Shown here: in pieces, positions 52,501-59,647 of the stretch | How the letters are laid out: every line of letters starts with the position of its first letter | Position numbering within the stretch: position 1 is the stretch's first letter | Assembly: GCF_000150275.1 (NCBI RefSeq) | Contig: NW_002060945.1 | Coordinates: 2,565,172-2,629,171 of the forward strand | Direction of reading: 5' to 3' | Origin: Trichoplax adhaerens | Taxonomy: Eukaryota > Placozoa > Uniplacotomia > Trichoplacea > Trichoplacidae | Length of the DNA: 64,000 bases | The notes under the pieces: model-generated | Databases searched by the model: none | Seen by the model: the letters and a program-made list of their open reading frames with translations, nothing else | What the model was told of the DNA's origin: nothing | Program-made: the position numbers and the translations under genes

Positions 52501-54672
52501 TGAGTAATGATAATAAACATTTATGCCAATAGATTACTGCAATCCTAACCCATGTCAAAAAGGAACATGTGTAGCCAAGATTAATGGCTATCAATGTCAT
52601 TGCCAAACTGGATACTATGGAAATAAATGTCAAAATCGTTAGTTTTGATAGTTCTAATCCCATCGAACTGTTAGTAATATTTTTTACATAACACATCTTT
52701 ATTTCATTTCCTGTTTCACATTTGATTGTAACAGATTATTGTAAGCCCAATAACTGTCAAAATGGTGGTATATGCCAAGCACATAGTAACGGCTATCAAT
52801 GTCTTTGCCGTCCGGGATATCAAGGAAAAAATTGCCAAAATAGTAAGTAAAATTAATACATTTAAAGAAATTCCATTGCAAATACTAAGTAGTATATTTA
52901 GACTAAATGTCTTGAATATTATTTTAGCTGATAACTAGAACAATCCCGTTAGCTGCATAAAAAATCTCTGCGCAATAAATTCAAGCTCGAATAGAGTTGT
53001 GCTTTATAAAAATTACGAGTAGAATTTTCATCCTTAGTGAGTTTTAGCATTCAATATTGACATCGTTATATGCTCATGTTTGAAACCGTGATTGCTGTGT
53101 AGCTGAAATAACTATCTTTTGGGACTATATTAACACATCTAAATTACTTTGTACTTTCGACTTTCAATACTCGTAATGTGGTCTTCATAGTTGCAGCGAT
53201 TCTGAGCTTATAATAATTACTTAGACTATTGCAAGCCTAATCCATGTAATGCTGGACTGTGTACATCGAACGCCAATGGTTTCCAATGTTTCTGTCAGAA
53301 AGGATTCTATGGAAATCGGTGTCAATTTCGTTAGTTTATGATCTAGTTTACGTGACTGATTGGTTTAGCTTCTTTTCGCCATTGCTAAAGTAGTAACTTA
53401 ATTTATTTCAACTATTTTCAGATTACTGCGAACCAAATCCCTGTAGAAATGGTGGCGGATGTGCCTACCTTAACAACGGTTATCGGTGCCTTTGTCGTGC
53501 AGGATATTATGGAAAGAATTGCGAAAATGGTAAGTAAAAGATATTTCTTTCCAGATAAATATTTATAAACATTACTCTAAAGCTTTCTCATGTTTTCAAG
53601 ATAATTGGAAAGAATTCTATCTGTTGCAATAAGTGTCTTTGTTAATTGCTCACATCTAAATATAATTACTTCCACCAGCACCTTGTTTGCCTAACCCTTG
53701 TAAACATGGAATATGTCGAGTGAATAAAGATTACAAGAGTTTTGTCTGTGTTTGTAACTTTGGTTACTACGGAAAAACTTGCCAAAATAGTAAGTTTTTT
53801 AAGATTCCTCTAGACAGATCTACACCAGTGCCATATCACCCTAATTTCATGACGGCTGCGATGGAAATTTTGATGTAATTTGGAATTGGCTAGATAGCGA
53901 GTAGGCTGACTATATATCAGCTAGTCATTAGGCAAAGTGAATATTCAAATAATTTTTACTTATCTTTTGCGTATAAACTAGGACTAACTTTCTCTTTAGA
54001 GCAAATTGTTACTATAATTTATGCAATTTATTGCGAAATAGTTTAGCTTGAAGACTAAGTAATCTTTAGTAATTTTCCAGAGCCGTTTAAAAGTGCTCCA
54101 TTCTTCACTGATCGTTATTAAGCATACTCTACGCATTGAATAGATACATGTTTTAATACCGTAGTTACTCAATGCTCTGCTAATTTTATGCATCGTGATT
54201 GGAATCATTCAACCACAGGTTTTTGTAATCCTAATCCATGCAAAAATGGTGGCAGATGTATTGCCAGCAGGACTAGCTATATTTGTCAGTGTAAGGCTGG
54301 ATTATATGGTCGTATTTGCGATAAAGGTATAATAAATCAAAATTTTAAATTCACACTGAAGGTGAAATCTTTTGAATTAATGTTAGATTCAACAGTGAAA
54401 GATTAAATAATTTTGTAGTGATTTCAGCTAATTACAGCAGTTTTTGTGTAGGTAATACAATGATAGCATGTACTGTAGAACTAGGGCTAAGAACCCGTAC
54501 ACTACAAATTTCAATCCTATGAACTCATAAATCTGATTTATCATCGTCTTATACTAAGATTATTGTAAGCCTAATCCTTGCCGTCATGGAAAATGTATTG
54601 CTTTCGGTAACAAATTTCGATGCCAATGTAATCGCGGATTCTATGGACTTAAATGTGAAGAATTAATAAGTG
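40318..54672 (+). CDS. Gene G4: D8C/EGF multidomain protein, 40 recognised exons
   Basis: Order: ten-cysteine D8C (exons 1-2); EGF, EGF, calcium-binding EGF (3-5); eight-cysteine D8C (6-7); EGF and two calcium-binding EGFs (8-10); divergent D8C-like pair (11-12); then 28 EGF exons (13-40), most exactly 105 nt. About 1,587 codons. The head repeats G2/G3 exon by exon. The EGF run differs from their VCQ-type tails and is dominated by the YCxPNPCxNGxC subtype. No WPxCxCW exon was found downstream, so the 3' end is open: the gene may end just after 54672, or continue across the 4.8-kb gap into G5. A possible signal-peptide exon is at 39647. Function inferred: long, rod-like extracellular protein. 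Confidence 0.72.
40748..40912 (+). CDS. G4 exon 2: ten-cysteine D8C, C-terminal half
   Basis: [44 protein letters not shown]. Six cysteines with the adjacent Cys-Cys pair. Start set at gctag (46-47 of the line), giving phase 1 and the 165 nt also found in G5 exons 2 and 4. The Met at 40696 is in frame but upstream of the acceptor. Confidence 0.88.
41020..41127 (+). CDS. G4 exon 3: EGF
   Basis: EGF domain [12 protein letters not shown] ... [15 protein letters not shown]-fucose consensus QHDGT. Asp replaces Gly in the motif after C5. Counterpart of G2/G3 exon 1 and G5 exon 5. Confidence 0.88.
41253..41363 (+). CDS. G4 exon 4: EGF
   Basis: [33 protein letters not shown]. 111 nt. The Ile-x-Pro-Cys start and NYxCLCxKGYTG core mark it as the G2/G3 exon 2 position. 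Confidence 0.88.
   Translation, partial: QSIHARVILVFMVLVKQMVITTGVSARKAIQERIVI
41487..41609 (+). CDS. G4 exon 5: calcium-binding EGF
   Basis: [28 protein letters not shown] (Asx-hydroxylation pattern), [10 protein letters not shown]. 123 nt, donor GTAAAG. Confidence 0.9.
41698..41919 (+). CDS. G4 exon 6: eight-cysteine D8C, N-terminal half
   Basis: [47 protein letters not shown] and HPTG. Three cysteines; the usual fourth is Val in TTKVSM. One codon longer than in G2 and G3. Confidence 0.9.
42113..42271 (+). CDS. G4 exon 7: eight-cysteine D8C, C-terminal half
   Basis: [46 protein letters not shown]. Cys-Asn stands where ten-cysteine copies have Cys-Cys. Donor GTACGT. Confidence 0.9.
42653..42757 (+). 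CDS. G4 exon 8: EGF
   Basis: EGF domain [11 protein letters not shown] ... [14 protein letters not shown]. Donor GTGTGA is atypical after +2, but the position and 105-nt length match G2 and G3 exon 6. Confidence 0.86.
43107..43217 (+). CDS. G4 exon 9: calcium-binding EGF with GC donor
   Basis: [29 protein letters not shown]. 111 nt, counterpart of G2 exon 7. The exon ends G|GCAAGT: a GC-AG intron, with an otherwise perfect donor consensus. No GT donor in phase is nearby. Confidence 0.86.
43421..43543 (+). CDS. G4 exon 10: calcium-binding EGF
   Basis: [35 protein letters not shown]. Keeps the full DINEC start lost in G3 exon 7. Donor GTACTA. Confidence 0.9.
43790..43981 (+). CDS. G4 exon 11: divergent D8C-like module, N-terminal half
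   Basis: [42 protein letters not shown]. 192 nt, the length seen in G2 and G3. Donor GTAAGT follows GGC A. Confidence 0.8.
44332..44481 (+). CDS. G4 exon 12: divergent D8C-like module, C-terminal half
   Basis: [46 protein letters not shown]. Four codons shorter at the front than G2 and G3 (150 against 162 nt). Core cysteine spacing unchanged. Confidence 0.8.
44605..44712 (+). CDS. G4 exon 13: EGF
   Basis: EGF domain [12 protein letters not shown] ... [14 protein letters not shown], 108 nt with the longer second loop. First of the 28-exon EGF run. Donor GTAATC. Confidence 0.87.
   Translation, partial: TLAIQIHARIVVNVKQLKMDIVANAKWDILERIAT
44835..44939 (+). CDS. G4 exon 14: EGF
   Basis: EGF domain [11 protein letters not shown] ... 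[14 protein letters not shown] with ELDGYKC; donor GTGAGT. Confidence 0.88.
45443..45547 (+). CDS. G4 exon 15: EGF
   Basis: EGF domain [11 protein letters not shown] ... [14 protein letters not shown], Pro rather than Tyr before C1. Donor GTAAGA. Confidence 0.88.
45638..45742 (+). CDS. G4 exon 16: EGF
   Basis: EGF domain [11 protein letters not shown] ... [14 protein letters not shown]; intron before it is only 90 nt. The frame before C4 reads KETYEC. Confidence 0.88.
   Translation, partial: TTVNLILVAMEHVKLQKKLMNACVILDTMENIVN
45971..46075 (+). CDS. G4 exon 17: EGF
   Basis: EGF domain [11 protein letters not shown] ... [14 protein letters not shown] with RNNFQC; donor GTAAAC. Confidence 0.88.
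46184..46288 (+). CDS. G4 exon 18: EGF
   Basis: EGF domain [11 protein letters not shown] ... [14 protein letters not shown]. His-His replaces the aromatic pair after Gly. An NRT sequon lies before C4. Confidence 0.88.
   Translation: MIVYLILAKMGNARRTEPAFSARVILGTMEQNVN
46436..46540 (+). CDS. G4 exon 19: EGF
   Basis: EGF domain [11 protein letters not shown] ... [14 protein letters not shown] with RVNGYQC. Donor GTGAGT. Close to G2 exon 15 in its first half. Confidence 0.88.
46654..46758 (+). CDS. G4 exon 20: EGF
   Basis: EGF domain [11 protein letters not shown] ... [14 protein letters not shown]; donor GTAAGT after ATG T. RKGYYG is shared with exon 19. Confidence 0.88.
47307..47411 (+). 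CDS. G4 exon 21: EGF
   Basis: EGF domain [11 protein letters not shown] ... [14 protein letters not shown]. Donor GTTGAG is weak; the matching length and neighbours support it. Confidence 0.85.
   Translation: MIVIQTHANMEFALFPRMAINATVILDIMEFIVS
47628..47732 (+). CDS. G4 exon 22: EGF
   Basis: EGF domain [11 protein letters not shown] ... [14 protein letters not shown]. First half nearly the same as exon 21 (CHPNPCQYG), pointing to a pairwise duplication. Confidence 0.88.
47969..48073 (+). CDS. G4 exon 23: EGF
   Basis: EGF domain [11 protein letters not shown] ... [14 protein letters not shown] with ASSYIC; donor GTAAGA. Confidence 0.88.
48140..48244 (+). CDS. G4 exon 24: EGF
   Basis: EGF domain [11 protein letters not shown] ... 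[14 protein letters not shown] with NAHGYQC. The preceding intron is only 66 nt, the shortest in the window. Confidence 0.88.
48497..48601 (+). CDS. G4 exon 25: EGF
   Basis: EGF domain [11 protein letters not shown] ... [19 protein letters not shown] replaces the aromatic before C4. Donor GTAAGA. Confidence 0.87.
49063..49167 (+). CDS. G4 exon 26: EGF
   Basis: EGF domain [11 protein letters not shown] ... [14 protein letters not shown] with PTSYTC. Donor GTAAAT. Confidence 0.88.
   Translation: MIACPIHANMVNVFLIQPAILANANQDIMGKTAI
49442..49546 (+). CDS. G4 exon 27: EGF
   Basis: EGF domain [11 protein letters not shown] ... [14 protein letters not shown]; donor GTTAGT. The intron to exon 28 is 93 nt. 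Confidence 0.88.
49640..49744 (+). CDS. G4 exon 28: EGF
   Basis: EGF domain [11 protein letters not shown] ... [14 protein letters not shown] with SSGYKC. The open frame starting at 49493 runs through this region in a different frame and is a shadow. Confidence 0.88.
49841..49945 (+). CDS. G4 exon 29: EGF
   Basis: EGF domain [11 protein letters not shown] ... [14 protein letters not shown] with NANGYRC; donor GTATGA. Arg-Pro replaces Asn-Pro before C2. Confidence 0.88.
50642..50746 (+). CDS. G4 exon 30: EGF
   Basis: EGF domain [11 protein letters not shown] ... [14 protein letters not shown] with RYGYQC. Follows a 696-nt intron with nothing recognised; donor GTATGT. Confidence 0.88.
50821..50925 (+). 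CDS. G4 exon 31: EGF
   Basis: EGF domain [11 protein letters not shown] ... [14 protein letters not shown]; Asp replaces Gly after C5. The upstream intron is 74 nt. Confidence 0.87.
51786..51893 (+). CDS. G4 exon 32: EGF
   Basis: EGF domain [12 protein letters not shown] ... [14 protein letters not shown], with the longer second loop and an O-fucose consensus (QNDAT). 108 nt, after an 860-nt intron. Confidence 0.88.
51973..52077 (+). CDS. G4 exon 33: EGF
   Basis: EGF domain [11 protein letters not shown] ... [14 protein letters not shown]; upstream intron 79 nt. Ile-Pro replaces Asn-Pro before C2. Confidence 0.88.
52533..52637 (+). CDS. G4 exon 34: EGF
   Basis: EGF domain [11 protein letters not shown] ... 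[14 protein letters not shown] with KINGYQC; donor GTTAGT. Confidence 0.88.
52735..52842 (+). CDS. G4 exon 35: EGF
   Basis: EGF domain [12 protein letters not shown] ... [14 protein letters not shown]. Asn-Asn before C2 and a longer second loop make it 108 nt. Upstream intron 97 nt. Confidence 0.88.
53225..53329 (+). CDS. G4 exon 36: EGF
   Basis: EGF domain [11 protein letters not shown] ... [14 protein letters not shown] with NANGFQC. Ala-Gly replaces Asn-Gly in the second loop. Confidence 0.88.
53422..53529 (+). CDS. G4 exon 37: EGF
   Basis: EGF domain [12 protein letters not shown] ... [14 protein letters not shown] with LNNGYRC; donor GTAAGT. Confidence 0.88.
53679..53789 (+). CDS. G4 exon 38: EGF with longer C3-C4 loop
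   Basis: EGF domain [21 protein letters not shown], then [14 protein letters not shown]. Two residues more than usual before C4, 111 nt. Pro precedes C1. Confidence 0.87.
54219..54326 (+). CDS. G4 exon 39: EGF
   Basis: EGF domain [12 protein letters not shown] ... [14 protein letters not shown] with SRTSYIC; donor GTATAA. Phe rather than Tyr before C1. Confidence 0.88.
54559..54672 (+). CDS. G4 exon 40: EGF, last recognised
   Basis: EGF domain [11 protein letters not shown] ... [14 protein letters not shown], then Leu-Ile-Ser before donor GTAAGT. The three extra residues (114 nt) set it apart from the run. A possible short last exon follows at 54749 but is not convincing. Confidence 0.85.
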
Positions 54673-54748
54673 GTAAGTTACCAGATCAATTTCATCTTAT
54701 AGTTTATTAAAGTATTGATACTTTGCTGATATTTTTATGATCTAACAG

Positions 54749-54765
54749 AAGTAAGAAATTGCTAA
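54749..54765 (+). CDS. Possible terminal exon of G4 (weak)
   Basis: After a 76-nt intron-like stretch ending aacag, the phase-1 reading gives Glu-Val-Arg-Asn-Cys and TAA. Small introns of this size exist in G4, but any AG in AT-rich DNA soon meets a stop, so chance is likely. It does not resemble the WPxCxCW tail. Confidence 0.18.
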
Positions 54766-57700
54766 ACCAGTAGTATGCGAGGCTTAGTAGATTTAGCTAG
54801 TATTAATGTTTGTTAATGCAAAATGTTCTACCAGTATCGCGCAGTGGATTATAAGATACCTGATAAGTCACTCATTTAATCTATCCTCATCACCTTATAA
54901 AAATGCAATACATGAGTAACAGGTTACTATTATAGTTACCCTCTACCGAAGTTATTGATGAATAATAATCCGCTTAGGCCTTGTCTAGGTGCCCGCTTTA
55001 CTATACTAAATTATGTGATAGAGTATTACTTGAATTATACCAAAAGCAACATAAGTATATAAATTATTTTACTCATCTGTCAGAGGTATAAAATTGAGCT
55101 ATTTATATTGGAAGTTTATAAAGCTGCTGTAAAAAGCTGATACATAATAATTTCTCTATTAAGATAGAGCAAAATATTCATCATCATGCCTTATATCATT
55201 TCTATACATATAACAATTTTAGACATACCATGCATCAAGAAACCAATCAAGATTTGCCCGTAGCAATTTCATTTTTGATCCAACTCTTGAAGGAAACCCG
55301 AAATTTAAGTGTAGTTGATCTAGGATATAATCATTATCAAATCTTTTGCAATATTCACATCTCGATAAATTACATCATAAAACAATTTTGAGTAATAGAA
55401 ATAAGATGAAATCTTGTAATAATTTGTGAAGTATTAATTAATCCTTTAGAATATCATTATAATTGTATACATAATTTTTTTAAGCCTAATATGAAAAGGA
55501 TGCTAATAAATTTCAATAGAACAATCGCCATAAATGCCCTGTTTCTTTCCTTAAATATTGTAACCAATATCGATTTTAGTTTATTAGCTATGTAATTAAA
55601 CGTTTAATAGATTTTCTTTAACTTAAATGTTCTACCAAATTCGTAAATATGGAGATTAAAGCTATATTCTTACGTGCCGCCAATCCATTCTAGTGCACTT
55701 ATATAAAACTAGCATTAACACAATACAACAGAGTAGTAATATTCCAATAGGTATTGAATTAATAGTCCATATACGGTATTTTACCAAAATAAGGCAAAAC
55801 AATAATAGAATGCTGGATAATACGAAATACACAAAATGATAGAGCAGTTATAACAAGTTTATTCTATAAGAATGCAGCGAAGTTGTAGGATAAGTTATTA
55901 TTATCAACATGTTATATAAAAGTAAAATTAGATATAACTTAAAAATATTACCAAATCTTGAGTTGTTGATAGTAGCTATATAAGAGTAATGTTTATGGTA
56001 ATTTAAATATTTTAATTTCAGCTTCGTAGAGTGGAACACTAATCTTGGTATTTCGTTCTCATACTCAGTTATGTAAGGATTTAGTGATCTTACTAGCAAT
56101 CTTTATGTTGTAAATAAGTTAGGCGAAGTGTTTATGGAAATATATTTTTGTGTTATTGTTCAGAGTTTGTGATATGATATGTTCATATTCGTATGTACAC
56201 CTTTGAACACTCAATAAAAGATCATGAAATATAAAGAATTTGCTCACTCTTATATCGATGTATTTTTGTATAGTCTAGAAATTTACTACTTAGAAAAATT
56301 ATCATAGGATCAGTGCATGTACGACAGCTTTTAAGGACATCCAACACCTTGCATTCATAGTCACACTTCCTACATTAACCTCTCATGTCGTAAATTAGCA
56401 AAAAACATAGGACTAACAATGAACATTACTAGCAGAGCTCTTAAAAGTTATTGAATTTACGTCGTCTGTTATACAGTGTTACTGAATGAGTACTATGCAA
56501 ATATTGAAAGAGCATTCTTGCTATGCGTTTGGTAACCGAAAAATACCATAACTTTATTTATTTGATCATTGGTCGTTAAAACTGATCAGCAATCGTTACC
56601 GTATCCAAAGCAATCAATAAAATCCCCTGAGATTATAACGTATACTCTCAAGTATGCAATCATTCAATTTTACTCTAAGCCATAGTATAAGTGATAAATC
56701 CAAGCTATTTTTGCCGATAGTACAATTTATCAAGACTCAAATCGCTTCTTCACGATACTATATCGCTAATATAGACCGCATGTAATACAAAGTCATGATA
56801 TTTCATCATTCACTTATTAGATTTTTAGACGTACGGTTTTTCTACATAGGCTAATGAACGCCGCCTAGCTATATTATGGTACAGTAGTTTACAGTATACC
56901 CTAGACTATTCAATAATAATGGTTTGATGTCTTCAATATTAGCATCACAAGAACAGTCATAAGTAAATAAACACGTGAAAAATGCTATTGGCTTAGTCAA
57001 TAACTATATTTAAATAAAATGCTAATTAGTTTAATGTCCTACCTCTTTACTGACAGAAATACTGTGTTACAGTTCGTTGTAATGATAATGATTCTGATTG
57101 CTATACTTTTTACATCATTAAGCTAAATATACTTTTTCCCTACACAGTAAGTTATTGCAAATTTCTTATTTACCTTATTAGTAAGAATCTGAGCCTGCAT
57201 TCTAAAATATTTACAACATCGACAAGCAAGAGATAAAAGGAGGATATTTACCGATAAGAATTTTGTGACAGAATATGAATTGTCCTTAATGGTATAGTAA
57301 TCCTACTTGTAGAGGACTACAAAGTGCGTTAGTTATTAAAAAGTACTCTTTCAACAGCCCAACTAATATATATACAATAAGATCTCAACTGCAATATTTA
57401 CCGAACATTTTTAAGTTTCGTTTAGTACTATGGGATAGAACATAGAGTTCAAAAGTGATATTTTACTTGGAATTTAATTGCATAAATTTAATTGCACATG
57501 ATTCTATCATGATTATCTAAATAGCAATTACATAATCCGGTAATTAATAGTGTATAATGAAATTCCTTATATACCCTTAAAGATTTCAATATCATCTAAG
57601 CAACTCATCAGTCATACAAATGAAAACAAGCAATTCAAATTAACAAAATGTTTAAGAACTTATTTGTTGCCAGAATATTTTGGGTATGTTGGAAACTAAT

Positions 57701-57774
57701 AACCTAATAATTACAAAGTTAACTGAACCATGAAACAATGTTCGTAATTATAATTTTACTTTTATTACGTTTAT

Positions 57775-58319
57775 TGTGATAAAATCCGATTATGAAAATT
57801 CCAAAGTTGTAGAAAATTAGAACTTTATTAGATCTAATACAAAGACTAGCTACACACAGCTCTACTCTAGACGAATACAACTACTGAAAGACTTCTAGAA
57901 AGAACAATCAGATAATCTAATGTCTCCAACTTTCGTACTCTCCGTAGCCTTCCCATCTACAATGAGCATAGCAGTATTCTAACATATTTTACACGTATTC
58001 AGATTATTATTAGTCACAATATTTTATAGCGAGCCATCTTTAATTCAACATGAAAATGAATACAGTAATTTTGTAGACATTATTCCTACTACTCAAAGTA
58101 CAATGAACTAAACATATCCTAATATATGATTTACAATTCTATTTCTACCTCTAACCTTATTAGTAGCTCAACATCTTACTGTATATAGTCATCTGTATTT
58201 TAGTATAGAGTCTATCCTTACAGTCTATAATTATGGGCTACTAAATATATATCATAAGATAAATATAGAAAAGACACTACCGTACATCATACTAAACATG
58301 GCTAATAGTCTACAATTAC
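57775..58319 (-). mobile_element. LTR-like dispersed repeat, copy 2
   Basis: Partner of 38252-38795. Similarity starts and stops sharply at tgtgataaaat and at tctacaattac. The flanks (tttat and attac) show no target duplication at the TG...CA ends, so the true borders may differ, or the duplication has been lost. It lies about 1.1 kb before the first G5 D8C exon; copy 1 lies about 1.5 kb before the first G4 D8C exon. Confidence 0.55.
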
Positions 58320-58712
58320 AATACTAAGTTACTTTACTTTTTATAAAACTCTATCAGTATGTAAGATTTATTTATGAATTTATAACGTTTTACTTCTTCT
58401 GGCTAGGTTGCAGTCTTGGTTATACCATTATTTGCATCCGGTAAGTAATGTGTACTCTACAGTGCTTTTATGAAATATCGCAATTAGTCTTATTTTAAAA
58501 GCTATCGAGATATATCAAGCTACCCTACATTAGAATAAGCAAAGAATAATAATTTTCTTTAAAGAAGATCATGTCTTTGAATATGAATTTCGCTCATTCT
58601 TTTAGCTTTGGAATTATTTATATGATATCGTAACATCCTCATGAGCTGCTGACTATAGCACGAGTACCAGTACATAATTTTATTATTTAAATAATATCTA
58701 CGTTTAGTCATG

Positions 58713-59065
58713 CAAATAATGACTATGTTGATTGGATAGAAGTAAGTCATCTACCTAAATCAGATTGAACACTATCAAGACGTAGTCGATATGTAGTCTG
58801 ACACAGTACATCAATTAATAATGATATCAATCGATGATAAAAACATTTTAAAGTTGAGATTTATTCCACGTACGTAATTTAAAGACATTGACTACCATCA
58901 TAAATGACAATGATCATGACTAGATAAAAGTCGTAAATTGTCTACCTAAATTAGATTGAATGCTCCAAAGATGTAGTAGATATGTAGTCTGACATAGTAC
59001 ATCAATCAGAAAAGAAATCGATCGTAAAACTTTTTATAAAAGTTGCTTTATTTCATATGCGCCCT
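58713..59065. repeat. Direct duplication, about 184-nt period
   Basis: Copies share ctacctaaat(c/t)agattgaa, gtag(t/a)(c/a)gatatgtagtctgaca and agtacatcaat, and both end in a ttt-rich, aagttg stretch. Non-coding. Confidence 0.75.
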
Positions 59066-59434
59066 AAAGCATATTTACAGCCATTAGAATAGTTCCCATT
59101 TAAATACTATGATTTTAAATTCAATAGTTATGATTTAACTAAAATCAAATATACGAGTAGATGTACTAAAATTGCTTTCCATAACGTAGTTTCCCTTTGA
59201 TATCATACACAAGGCAAATTATATCTTTGAAAATATTTCATCAATTTCAGTTATTCGAGGAAAGATCATTTCTTATGAATAAATCGCTTATTGATCGTCA
59301 ATTTGACTTCGTATTGTATATGGAAGTTTTATCTCATTTTGGCTATTAATACAGAAACAGGAATAACAAATTAAGTGAATATCCAATTTAAATTTATCTT
59401 TATAACATCGATTGACTTTATCTTTCTAAAATAG

Positions 59435-59647
59435 ATCCCTGTCAAGATTATCATCCATTAAATGATGCTGGTAGATCCATTAGCTCAGAAGTAGATACAA
59501 TTTTCAAATGCGACAAATCCTTAATACATCAATGGTATCGATTTACTGATGGAAATAAGAGTGAACTGATTCTAAATAAATGTGCTAAAGCATATGGAAA
59601 ATGTGGTACTATATCTCCAGGTTGGATGCAAGGCACCCATCCAGCAG
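59435..59647 (+). CDS. G5 exon 1: ten-cysteine D8C, N-terminal half
   Basis: DPCQDYHPLNDAGRSI, KCDKSL, QWYRFTDG, NKCAKAYGKCGTISPGW and HPAG. Four cysteines, a close match to uromodulin-type D8C. Donor GTAATT. Confidence 0.9.

Larger units (their letters stand above)
42272..54218 (+). other. G4 long introns
   Basis: Introns above 300 nt: 42272-42652, 42758-43106, 43982-44331, 44940-45442, 46759-47306, 48602-49062, 49946-50641, 50926-51785, 52078-52532, 52843-53224 and 53790-54218. I recognise no exon, repeat or RNA in them. Several others are very short (66-97 nt). Confidence 0.6.
54673..59434. other. Gap between G4 and G5
   Basis: About 4.8 kb without EGF or D8C signatures. It holds the second LTR-like repeat (57775-58319) and a 184-nt direct duplication (58713-59065). 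The minus-strand open frames at 55848-56099 and 58559-58750 carry no recognisable content. It could be intergenic, or one long intron if G4 and G5 are one gene. Confidence 0.5.

Noticed and set aside
58378..58442. A hydrophobic stretch ending in a good donor (GTAAGT) upstream of G5, considered as a signal-peptide exon
   Set aside because: No in-frame Met precedes the hydrophobic run, and the donor phase does not fit the phase-1 D8C exon.
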